Assembly (NCBI RefSeq): GCF_014650495.1
Contig: NZ_BMVB01000011.1
Location: 114,420-178,419, forward strand
Reading direction: 5' to 3'
From: Streptomyces cinnamoneus
Lineage (GTDB): Bacteria > Actinomycetota > Actinomycetes > Streptomycetales > Streptomycetaceae
DNA length: 64,000 nt
Of this stretch, positions 30,103-37,963 are shown piece by piece (positions within the stretch are counted from its first letter, which is position 1; the number at the start of each line of letters is the position of its first letter). The notes beneath the pieces were generated by a model. That model worked only from the letters and a program-made list of their open reading frames with translations, searched no databases and was not told where the DNA came from. The translations under genes and the position numbers were made by a program.

Positions 30103-31095
30103 ATGACCGATGCTGTTGCTTCCTCCTCCACCACCGGCGCAGTCGCCGCCGGTCTCGCCACGATCACCGCGGACGGCACCGTCCTCGACACCTGGTTCCC
30201 GGCTCCCGAGCTGACCGCCGAGCCCGGCCCCGCCGGCACCGAGCGGCTGACCGCCGAGCGCGCCGCCGAACTGCTGGGCGAGGGCGCCCTCAAGGCCGTG
30301 GGCCCGGACGCCCGCCGTGGCGTCGAGGTCGTGGCCGTCCGCACGGTCATCGCCTCGCTCGACGACAAGCCCCTCGACGCGCACGACGCCTACCTGCGCC
30401 TGCACCTGCTCTCGCACCGCCTGGTCAAGCCGCACGGCCAGAACCTTGACGGCATCTTCGGCCTGCTCGCCAACGTCGCCTGGACCTCGATCGGCCCCGT
30501 CGCCGTCGACCAGGTCGAGACCGTGCGCCTGAACGCCCGCGCCGAGGGCCTGCACCTGCAGGTCACCAGCATCGACAAGTTCCCGCGCATGACGGACTAC
30601 GTCGCCCCGTCCGGCGTCCGCATCGCCGACGCCGACCGCGTCCGCCTCGGCGCGCACCTCGGCTCCGGCACCACCGTCATGCACGAGGGCTTCGTCAACT
30701 TCAACGCCGGCACGCTGGGCACCTCCATGGTCGAGGGCCGCATCAGCGCGGGCGTCGTCGTCGGCGACGGCACCGACATCGGCGGCGGCGCCTCCACCAT
30801 GGGCACCCTCTCCGGCGGCGGCAAGCAGATCATCTCCATCGGCGAGCGCTGCCTGCTCGGCGCCGAGTCCGGCATCGGCATCGCGCTCGGCGACGAGTGC
30901 GTCGTCGAGGCGGGCCTCTACGTCACCGCCGGCACCCGCGTGACCCTGCCGGACGGCCAGGTCGTCAAGGCCCTGGAGCTCTCCGGCGCCGACAACATCC
31001 TCTTCCGCCGCAACTCCACCACCGGCGCGGTGGAGGCCCGCCCGTACAAGAGCACGTGGGGCGGGCTCAACGAGATCCTGCACAGCCACAACTGA
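30103..31095 (+). CDS. dapD: 2,3,4,5-tetrahydropyridine-2,6-dicarboxylate N-succinyltransferase
   Basis: Succinylates tetrahydrodipicolinate in the diaminopimelate/lysine pathway. The 330-aa actinobacterial-type DapD has an N-terminal alpha/beta part, then left-handed beta-helix hexapeptide repeats from about residue 165 (VRIADADRVRLGAHLGSGT ... EGRISAGVVVGDGTDIGGG). It ends RPYKSTWGGLNEILHSHN. ATG 30103 is the family start; the frame is open upstream but not conserved. It is convergent with a dapA paralogue. Confidence 0.95.
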   Translation: MTDAVASSSTTGAVAAGLATITADGTVLDTWFPAPELTAEPGPAGTERLTAERAAELLGEGALKAVGPDARRGVEVVAVRTVIASLDDKPLDAHDAYLRLHLLSHRLVKPHGQNLDGIFGLLANVAWTSIGPVAVDQVETVRLNARAEGLHLQVTSIDKFPRMTDYVAPSGVRIADADRVRLGAHLGSGTTVMHEGFVNFNAGTLGTSMVEGRISAGVVVGDGTDIGGGASTMGTLSGGGKQIISIGERCLLGAESGIGIALGDECVVEAGLYVTAGTRVTLPDGQVVKALELSGADNILFRRNSTTGAVEARPYKSTWGGLNEILHSHN

Positions 31096-31103
31096 TCCAC
31101 GAC

Positions 31104-31146
31104 CGGGAGCGGCCGTCCCCACCCCCGTCGGGTACGGCCGCTCCCG
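31104..31146. terminator. Shared terminator of dapD and the dapA paralogue
   Basis: A perfect 13-bp stem (31104-31116 with 31134-31146) with a 17-nt loop lies between the two convergent stops. Confidence 0.7.
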
Positions 31147-31166
31147 CGTCGGTGCGCACCCGCCCC

Positions 31167-32057
31167 TTACAGGCCCAGCTTTCCGTACGCCTCCAGCAGC
31201 GCCCCGGTGCATGCGGAGGACGCCGGCCGCAGGGGTGCGCGGACCGGGCCGGCCGGCAGGCCCCGTTCGTTCAGCAGGGCCTTCGCCGTGACCGTGCCGG
31301 GGAAGCCGGAAGCCATCATGAGCTCCGTCAGCGGGAGCAGCCGCTGGTGCAGGCGCGCCGCCTCGTCCGTCGCCCCCCGGTCGAAGGCGTCCAGGACCGC
31401 GGCCACCGCCGGCCCCGCGACGTTGGCCACCGTGCTGACGTAGCCCACGCCGCCCACCGCGCGCAGCGGGAGGTTCAGCTCCTCGGAGCCCGAGTAGTAG
31501 GCGAGCCCCGTCGCGGCGATCACTTTGGCGCTGCCGAACAGGTCGTACGCACAGTCCTTGACCCCGGCGATGCGCGGGTGGTCGGCCAGCCGCAGCAGGG
31601 TGTCGGGCTCGATGCGGGTGCCGGTGCGGCCGGGGATGTCGTAGAGCATCACCGGGATGCCGATCGCGTCGGCGACCGTGCGGAAGTGCTCGGCGACGTC
31701 CTCCTGGGGCGGCTTGCTGTAGTAGGGGGTGACGGCCAGCACGCCGTGCGCCCCGGCCTTCTCCGCCGCCCGGGCCAGCTCCACGGTGTGCCGGGTGTCC
31801 GCCGTGCCGACCCCCGCCGTGATCCGCGCCCGGTCCCCGACCGCCTCGGCCACCGCGGTGATCAGCGCGCTCTTCTCGGCGTCGCTGGTGGTCGGCGATT
31901 CGCCGGTGGTGCCGCTGAGCACCAGGCCGTCGCAGCCGCCCCACCCGACGAGGTGGTCGGCGAGGCGCTGCGCGCCGTCCAGGTCGAGCTCCCCGTCCGG
32001 GGTGAACGGGGTGACCATCGCACAGACGGTACGGCCGAAGGGGCTGGTGGACGGCAT
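31167..32057 (-). CDS. dapA: 4-hydroxy-tetrahydrodipicolinate synthase family protein
   Basis: Class I aldolase of the DapA family, predicted to condense pyruvate and aspartate semialdehyde. GTTGESPTTSDAEK contains the pyruvate-binding TT pair, VMLYDIPGRTG the catalytic Tyr and RIAGVKDCAYD the Schiff-base Lys; 296 aa. ATG 32057 gives the family start MPSTSPFGRTVCAMVTPF. Streptomyces usually carry more than one DapA, so this may be the second copy or a related lyase. It faces dapD, an enzyme of the same pathway. Confidence 0.88.
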   Translation of the reverse strand: MPSTSPFGRTVCAMVTPFTPDGELDLDGAQRLADHLVGWGGCDGLVLSGTTGESPTTSDAEKSALITAVAEAVGDRARITAGVGTADTRHTVELARAAEKAGAHGVLAVTPYYSKPPQEDVAEHFRTVADAIGIPVMLYDIPGRTGTRIEPDTLLRLADHPRIAGVKDCAYDLFGSAKVIAATGLAYYSGSEELNLPLRAVGGVGYVSTVANVAGPAVAAVLDAFDRGATDEAARLHQRLLPLTELMMASGFPGTVTAKALLNERGLPAGPVRAPLRPASSACTGALLEAYGKLGL

Positions 32058-32179
32058 GGCTCTCACACTCACGCTCCGGAATCGGGATTTCCGCGGCGCT
32101 CCGCGGGCCGCATCCGATTCTGGGCCCCTTCGACCGTACAGGTCCATTTAAATGTTCTGCCGGGTTCCCTTAAGGGATG

Positions 32180-34024
32180 TTACGGCTTCCAGCGCAGCAC
32201 CTGCGGGTCGTGGTCGCTCGCCTGGTCGGCGAACTCCGCGTTGACGTGCACGATGTCGTAGTCGACGCGGCCGAGGTGGCGGCTCGTCAGCATGTGGTCC
32301 AGGACTTGCGAGTTGCCCTGGTAGACGTAGCCGTACCGCTCCTTCTTCGGGAGCCGGTCGACCAGGTCGGTCAGGACGCCGCCCGCGGTGAGCGCCTTGA
32401 GGGCCGGCGAGAACTGGTAGTCGTTGAGGTCGCCCGCGACGATCACGTTGGCCTGCCGGTCGGCCGTCAGGAGCTCCTTGACGAAGGCGTTGACGGCCTG
32501 CGCCTGCTGGGTGCGCTGCACCTCCGACGTCCGCGCGGGGGGCTGGAAGCGGCTGTCGACGCCCTGGTCGCCGCCCTTGGAGTTGAAGTGGTTGGCGACG
32601 ACGAAGACGTCCTTGCCGCGGAAGGAGAACTGGCCCGCCAGCGGCTTGCGGCTGTTCGTCCAGGCCGCGTTCGCCGGGTCGATCCGGCCGGGGGAGGCGG
32701 ACAGCGCGGCCTTGCCGCCCTCGCGGGTGACCTTCACGGCCGTGGTGGAGTCGCCGCCGGGGACGTCCTTGAACGACACGCGCGCGGGGTTGAAGAGGAA
32801 GGCCGTGCGGATGTTGCCGCCCGGCTGGCCGCCGTCCTGCCCGTCGACCGGGTTGACCTGCCGCCACTGGTACGCCGGGCCGCCCGCCGCCACGATCGCG
32901 TCCGTGAGCTTCTTCAGCGTCTGATCGGCGTCGACGACGCCGTCGTTGGTCGTGCCGTTGTTGTCCTGGACCTCTTCGAGGGCCACGACGTCGGGCGAGG
33001 CGAGGTTGGTCACCAGCGCCGCCGCCAGGCGGTCGAACTTCGCCTGCGGCGTCTTCGGCGAGAGGTTCTCGACGTTGTAGGTGGCGACGGCCAGCTCGCC
33101 GTCCTTCTGCTTGCGCGTGGTCTCGCGCTGCAGCTTGCCGTCCTTGAGCGCGCCCAGCTCGGTGGCCTGGAGGGTGTAGCCGCCGAAGTTGTCGTAGTCG
33201 AGCGGGCCGGCGGTGGTGCCGGTGAGCTCGTCGCCGACGTTCGCGACCGGGAAGGGGTGCTGCGCGTAGGGGAGCAGGGAGACGACCTTCACCCGGCCGG
33301 CGTTCGGGTCGCCGTACGAGCCGTAGACCGTGCCACCGCGGACGGTGCGGTTGTGCCGGGGGTCGGTGGTGACCCACAGGTCCTTGTGCTCGCTGGTGGC
33401 GCCGACGACGGGAGCGTCGCGGACCTCCACCCGCATGCCCTCCAGGGACTCGTAGCGGTCCAGGGCGTAACGGCCGGGGGCGAGCGGGAGCTTCTCGATG
33501 GAGCCGCCGTGCGCGTCGGGTGCGTAGCGGGCCGGAACGGTGGAGGGACGCAGCCGCACCGCGGCGGGCAGGACGTTGCCGGAGGAGGTGACGCTGACGG
33601 TGGGCTTGGTGAGCTGGGTGACCGACTGCAGGCCCGCGGCCTCGCCGCCCGGGTAGTACTCGGTGACCGTGCCGGAGACGAGCACGGCGTCGCCGACGGT
33701 GACGGCCGGGGCGTCCTTGCCGGTGAAGACGTAGATGCCCTCGCTGGTGGCGTCGTTCTTGTCGGGGTTCGGGTCCTGGACCCAGAAGCCGCGGGCCGAG
33801 CCGAAGTTCTTGACGGCCGTGACGACGCCCGGGACGTCCGCGACCTGCCGGCCGGCGAGCGGGGAGACGCGGGTGGTGCCCTGGATGTCATGGATGCGGA
33901 CCGCGGTCCCGTCGGCCGCGCTCGCGAACTGGGCGGGGACGAGCAGCCCGGCCGCGAGCGCGCCGGCTATGAGGGTGCCGACGGTCACATGACGTCGGCG
34001 CGGGGAACGGCGGGTGGGCAGCAC
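32180..34024 (-). CDS. Secreted endonuclease/exonuclease/phosphatase-family nuclease (ExeM/NucH type)
   Basis: An extracellular nuclease. GTG 34024 with GGAGG 7 nt upstream gives a 614-aa product. A Tat/Sec-like signal follows (RRSPRRRHVTVGTLIAGALA ... AQFASA). An N-terminal OB-like domain runs from residue 38 to about 300 (IHDIQGTTRVSPLAGRQV). The C-terminal EEP domain shows VATYNVENL, ALEEVQDNNG, VVANHFNSKG, VAGDLNDYQ and the terminal SDHDPQV with the catalytic His. It likely scavenges phosphate or nucleotides from extracellular DNA. It is single. Confidence 0.92.
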   Translation of the reverse strand: MLPTRRSPRRRHVTVGTLIAGALAAGLLVPAQFASAADGTAVRIHDIQGTTRVSPLAGRQVADVPGVVTAVKNFGSARGFWVQDPNPDKNDATSEGIYVFTGKDAPAVTVGDAVLVSGTVTEYYPGGEAAGLQSVTQLTKPTVSVTSSGNVLPAAVRLRPSTVPARYAPDAHGGSIEKLPLAPGRYALDRYESLEGMRVEVRDAPVVGATSEHKDLWVTTDPRHNRTVRGGTVYGSYGDPNAGRVKVVSLLPYAQHPFPVANVGDELTGTTAGPLDYDNFGGYTLQATELGALKDGKLQRETTRKQKDGELAVATYNVENLSPKTPQAKFDRLAAALVTNLASPDVVALEEVQDNNGTTNDGVVDADQTLKKLTDAIVAAGGPAYQWRQVNPVDGQDGGQPGGNIRTAFLFNPARVSFKDVPGGDSTTAVKVTREGGKAALSASPGRIDPANAAWTNSRKPLAGQFSFRGKDVFVVANHFNSKGGDQGVDSRFQPPARTSEVQRTQQAQAVNAFVKELLTADRQANVIVAGDLNDYQFSPALKALTAGGVLTDLVDRLPKKERYGYVYQGNSQVLDHMLTSRHLGRVDYDIVHVNAEFADQASDHDPQVLRWKP

Positions 34025-34613
34025 GAATGCCTCCGTGAGGAGTGATGAGGGGGGTGAGCAGGGGGAGACCACGGCTCATCGCCCCTGCCGACCGTGGCTC
34101 CGGCCGGAGGGGCGACGCGCTGGGTGATCTTGAGTGGTGCCGGGTGATTACATGCCGTCACATGGCCGGTACGCAATCTACGCGCGTCAATGTCGTGTGT
34201 GCGCAGGTCAGTTGTCAAGGGTCCGGCGGGAATCCGGCGGGGGGGGGCCGGGGCGGCGGCGATCGGGGGCAGGGCGGTGCCCCCGGCACCGTGGCGTGTC
34301 GGCGGGCGGGCGGGTGGCCGGGGCCGGGCGTCGGTGCGGGGGGCCCCGGCCCGGGGCTCGGGCCGCGGGCTGGGGAGGGCTCCGGGGGCCGGGCGGTGGT
34401 TTCGGCCGTCGAACCGGGCCGGGGGCGGGTGCATCGCTTCCGGGCGCGGAGCGTCGGTGGCCCGGTGGGTGGCCCGGGTTCGGGAGGGGGCGGGCCCGTC
34501 GCGGTCGCGAATGGGGGGAGGTCGGCGAAATCGCCCCCGGCACGGCCTAGGCTTGGCCCTTGCGCGCCCCGCACCACGGCGCGGCCCGCCACCACGAGGA
34601 GATGACCCCCCTG
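34025..34613. other. 589-bp intergenic region with a G-rich tract
   Basis: The left third contains a possible minus-strand promoter for the nuclease: TTGACA, 18 bp, GACATT, within about 34190-34220. From about 34209 to 34545 the plus strand is extremely G-rich, with a run of nine G at 34239-34247 and many GGG/GGGG runs. TAGGCT at 34548-34553 is a possible -10 for the following gene. Open frames across it are compositional and have no recognisable protein. Confidence 0.5.
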
Positions 34614-36119
34614 ATGTCCGCAGACCGCCCGACCATGCCGCCGGTGCGGCTGCCCTCCGACGCGGAGCTCGCGCGCGACGCACTCTCCGCGCCGCTGTTC
34701 GCCCGCGCCGCGAAGCTCGCCCGCTGGGCCGGCGAGGGCACCCCGGTCGGAGCGGGCGGCGAACTGCTCGCCGGTCAGCTGCAGACCGCCACCGAACTCC
34801 TGGGCCTGGAGGCCGAGGAGGACGGCACCGCCTACGCCGCCGAGGCGTGGCAGCTCGCCCTGGACACCGGCCTCGTCGAGTTCACCGAGAACGAGGGCGC
34901 CGACGCCGAGGACCTCGACGCGGACGCCGACCAGCCCTACGGCACCGCCGTCGCCGGCGAGGAGCTCGCCACGCTCACCTCCGGCAGCCCCCAGGACGTC
35001 CTCGAACTCTGGCTCGGCGGCCTGGAGACCGTCCTCGCCGACGCCGCCGCCCCCGACCTGGGCGACCTCGTCGAGCAGCTCACCGACTCCTCCGGAGACC
35101 TGGACCTCGACGCGCTCGACTGGAACCCGGAGGAGGAGGCCGACTTCCTCGACGGCATCCTCGGCAACCTCTACCTGCTCACCGCCGTCGGCGAGGGCTC
35201 CGCCGAGCGGCCCGTGCCCCTGCCCGCGCTCGCCGCCTCCATGATCGTGCCCGACGACATGGACGAGCCCACCGACGACATCCTCGAAGAGGTCTCCGAC
35301 GCGATGATGCGCCTGGACGACCAGTTCCGGATGCTCGCCCCCACCGGCATCGTCCACTACCGGCCCGTCGACGAGTCCCTCATCGAGGTCGTCGACGGCG
35401 AGGGCCACATCCGCGAGTCCGTCGACGGCGTGGACTCCGAACTGCCCGAGGACGAGGACGTCGCCCGCTACGGCATGGTCGCGCTCACCCCGCTCGGCCT
35501 CTTCGCCGTGCGCAGCCGGATGCTCGACGCCGGCGTCGACGCCCCGGCCGTCGGCGACCTCGCCGAGGCCGGCGCCGACGACCTCCTCGCCGCCCTGCCC
35601 GGCCACCCGCCCGCCGCCGCCCGCGCCGAGGCCGAGCTCTGGCTCGCCCGCCGCGCCCCGCTCGACGCCGCCCGCGAGCTGCTGGCCGCCGCCCGCGGCG
35701 CCGACGACGAGGGACCGGGCCGTCGCCTGCTCTGCCAGCAGACGCTCTCCCTCCTCGGCACCGAGGCCGAGCCCGCGCTGCGCGAGGTCCTCGACGACCC
35801 CCAGCTCGGCGGCCTCGCCCGCGTCTGGCTCGCCGAGCACGGCGTCACGGACGTCCCCGAGCCCGGCCAGGACGTGGTCTTCTGGCTGACCATCGACACC
35901 ATCGCCGCCCAGCTCACCGCCGAGGAGGAGGACTCCGAGGAGCTCCAGGGCCTGGTGGAGAGCCTCGTCGGGCAGCACAGCGGCTTCTTCGACCTCGCCT
36001 GGAAGGTCGACCACCCCGCCACCGCCGACGTCCTGGAGGCGATGGGCCGCCTCCACCCCGACAAGGCCACGGCCAAGGAGGCCCGCAAGGCCGCCTTCAA
36101 GGCGCGCTCGCGGGGCTGA
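34614..36119 (+). CDS. Acidic protein of unknown function, paralogue of the gene at 57906
   Basis: A 501-aa soluble, strongly acidic protein not recognised as a named family. It has an N-terminal LARWAGEGTPVGAGGELLAGQLQ segment, a highly acidic middle and a helical C-terminal half. That half contains VWLAEHG, FWLTIDTIAAQL and HPDKATAKEARKAAFKARSR. The last three motifs recur in the gene at 57906 in the same order (LWLAEH, LWIDTAAA, HPD..AK..RRAAF), so the two are paralogues. ATG 34614 is preferred because GAGGAG ends 12 nt before it; ATG 34602 directly abuts that box. It is single. Confidence 0.8.
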   Translation: MSADRPTMPPVRLPSDAELARDALSAPLFARAAKLARWAGEGTPVGAGGELLAGQLQTATELLGLEAEEDGTAYAAEAWQLALDTGLVEFTENEGADAEDLDADADQPYGTAVAGEELATLTSGSPQDVLELWLGGLETVLADAAAPDLGDLVEQLTDSSGDLDLDALDWNPEEEADFLDGILGNLYLLTAVGEGSAERPVPLPALAASMIVPDDMDEPTDDILEEVSDAMMRLDDQFRMLAPTGIVHYRPVDESLIEVVDGEGHIRESVDGVDSELPEDEDVARYGMVALTPLGLFAVRSRMLDAGVDAPAVGDLAEAGADDLLAALPGHPPAAARAEAELWLARRAPLDAARELLAAARGADDEGPGRRLLCQQTLSLLGTEAEPALREVLDDPQLGGLARVWLAEHGVTDVPEPGQDVVFWLTIDTIAAQLTAEEEDSEELQGLVESLVGQHSGFFDLAWKVDHPATADVLEAMGRLHPDKATAKEARKAAFKARSRG

Positions 36120-36150
36120 GGAACGCTCACCGCGGATAGCCGGGGGCCGG

Positions 36151-36229
36151 AACGGCGACGGTCCGGTGGCGACGTGTCCGGACGATGACGTGTTCGGGTG
36201 GCGACGTTCCGGACGGCGACGTGTCCGGG
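36151..36229. repeat. Short imperfect tandem repeats upstream of phoX
   Basis: Five imperfect 14-17 bp units of the type GGCGACGTGTCCGG (36151, 36167, 36182, 36199 and 36213) lie in the 314-bp gap between the unknown acidic gene and phoX. Confidence 0.7.
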
Positions 36230-36326
36230 TGTCACCGGCGGGGTCCGTCCGGCCGGCCCCCGCCGGAAGCCCGCGGTCGGTCGAGCGGTCGGTACTCGTC
36301 CTTCCGACGCCGGGGCTTCGGGCCGT

Positions 36327-36333
36327 GTTCACC
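36327..36333 (+). promoter_or_regulatory. Single PHO-box-like heptamer upstream of phoX
   Basis: GTTCACC matches the PhoP repeat unit exactly. Units 11 bp away on either side (CTTCGGG and CTTTCCG) are poor, so this would be at best a weak or partial PHO box, about 100 bp before phoX. The rest of 36120-36433 holds only the tandem repeats. Confidence 0.4.
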
Positions 36334-36433
36334 CTGCCTTTCCGGGGGAACGGGAACGTAAGCGCCGTCGCCGGGCCTTCCCGGGTCCTGCGACGGCGAG
36401 CCGCCGAACCCGCCCCGGAGCCTGGAGACGACG

Positions 36434-37885
36434 ATGACCCTCAGCCGCAGAGATTTCGCCAAGCGATCCGCGTTCACGGGCGCCGGAGTGGTGCTGGCCG
36501 GGAGCGTCGGGGTGCTCGCCAGTGCGCCCGGTGCGCTCGCCGACGGGATGCCGGACGCCGACGGGGCGGGGGACGGGCAGGAGGCGCGCGCGGCGCGCCG
36601 GGTCGGGTACGGGCCGCTGCGGCCCGACCCCGCCGGGCTGCTCGCGCTGCCCGCCGGGTTCTCGTACCGCGTCGTCACCCGCACCGGCGTCACCACGCTG
36701 GAGTCCGGCGAGTCGACCCCGTCCCACCACGACGGCACCGCCGCCTTCGAGGGACGGCGCGGCACCGTCCTGCTCGTCAACAACCACGAGCTCAAGGGCC
36801 CCCGGTCCGGCTGGAAGCACCCCGTTCCGCTGGCCGAGGGACTGGTCTACGACCCCGCCGCCTCCGGCGGCTGCACGGTCGTGGAGGTCGCCCGGCACGG
36901 CGAACACGTCGCCGAGTGGGTCGGCATCGCCGGTACGTCCACGAACTGCGCCGGCGGCAGCACCCCGTGGGGGACGTGGCTCACCTGCGAGGAGACCGAG
37001 GACAAGGCCGGCCAGAACGGCATGACCAAGGATCACGGGTACGTTTTCGAGGTCGACCCGTACGACCGGCGCGCCAACCGCGCCCCCCGGCCCGTCAAGG
37101 CGCTGGGCCGCTACGCCCACGAGGCCGTCGTCGTCGACCCGGGACGCGGCCACCTCTACCTGACCGAGGACGCCTCCGGCCCCAACGGGCTGTTCTACCG
37201 CTGGACCCCGCCGGCCGGCTTCCGGCACGGGCGCGGGCGGCTGCGGACGCTCGCCGACGGCGCGGGCGCGCTGCAGGCGTTCACGTGCTACGACTCCGGC
37301 GGCCGGTTCGTCGACGACCTCTCGCGCGCCACGCGCGTCGGCACCGTCTACGGCGTCGACTGGGCCGACGTGCCCGACCGCGACGCGCGGACCACGTCCG
37401 TGCGCAAGCAGTTCAAGGACGGGCAGGTCACCCGGGCCCGCAAGCTGGAGGGCATGTGGTGGGGCGACGGCGGCGTGTACGTCGTGTCCTCCTTCGCCCG
37501 GGACGAGAGCCCCGTCCAGCACGACGGGCAGGTCTGGTTCTACAACCCGCGCCGCCGCACGCTCACCCTGAAGGTGCTGCTCGGCGTCAACAAGGACCCC
37601 GGGCGCGACGGGGCCTTCGACGGGCCCGACAACATCACCGTCTCCCCGTACGGGGGCCTGGTCATAGCCGAGGACGGCGAGGGCGTGCAGCACCTCTTCG
37701 GTGCCGTCGACGACGGGCGCACGTACCCCATCGCGCGCAACGAGCTCAACATCGGGACGCCTCAGAAGCCGGAGTTCAGCGAGTTCACGGGGGTGACGTT
37801 CTCGCCCGACGGGCGGACGCTGTTCGCCAACATCCAGGAGCCCGGGATCATGCTGGCCATCAGCGGGCCCTGGCGTCGGCACTGA
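36434..37885 (+). CDS. phoX: Tat-exported PhoX-type alkaline phosphatase (DUF839)
   Basis: A secreted phosphomonoesterase expected to use iron/calcium. The N-terminus MTLSRRDFAKRSAF is a twin-arginine signal, followed by a hydrophobic stretch and an ALADG cleavage region. PhoX features include HDGTAAFEG, LVNNHEL, EGLVYDPAASGGCTVVEV, TNCAGGSTPWGTWLTCEET, GRYAHEAVVVDP and YLTEDASGPNGLFYRW; 483 aa. A GTTCACC heptamer upstream hints at PhoP control. It is followed by the luciferase-like gene after 78 bp, probably a separate unit. Confidence 0.92.
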   Translation: MTLSRRDFAKRSAFTGAGVVLAGSVGVLASAPGALADGMPDADGAGDGQEARAARRVGYGPLRPDPAGLLALPAGFSYRVVTRTGVTTLESGESTPSHHDGTAAFEGRRGTVLLVNNHELKGPRSGWKHPVPLAEGLVYDPAASGGCTVVEVARHGEHVAEWVGIAGTSTNCAGGSTPWGTWLTCEETEDKAGQNGMTKDHGYVFEVDPYDRRANRAPRPVKALGRYAHEAVVVDPGRGHLYLTEDASGPNGLFYRWTPPAGFRHGRGRLRTLADGAGALQAFTCYDSGGRFVDDLSRATRVGTVYGVDWADVPDRDARTTSVRKQFKDGQVTRARKLEGMWWGDGGVYVVSSFARDESPVQHDGQVWFYNPRRRTLTLKVLLGVNKDPGRDGAFDGPDNITVSPYGGLVIAEDGEGVQHLFGAVDDGRTYPIARNELNIGTPQKPEFSEFTGVTFSPDGRTLFANIQEPGIMLAISGPWRRH

Positions 37886-37963
37886 TCGTTTGCGTGGGGT
37901 GGGGTGGGGTGGGGCGGCGGGGCGGTCCGGGAATCCCTGGGGCGCGGTCGTGTTGACGTGTAG

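Noticed and set aside
27589..31944. A 1451-codon open frame on the minus strand
   Set aside because: It is a compositional antisense frame across deiminase, VOC, protease, dapD and dapA regions with Arg/Gly/Ala-rich sequence and no domain; the real genes in other frames have full family motifs.
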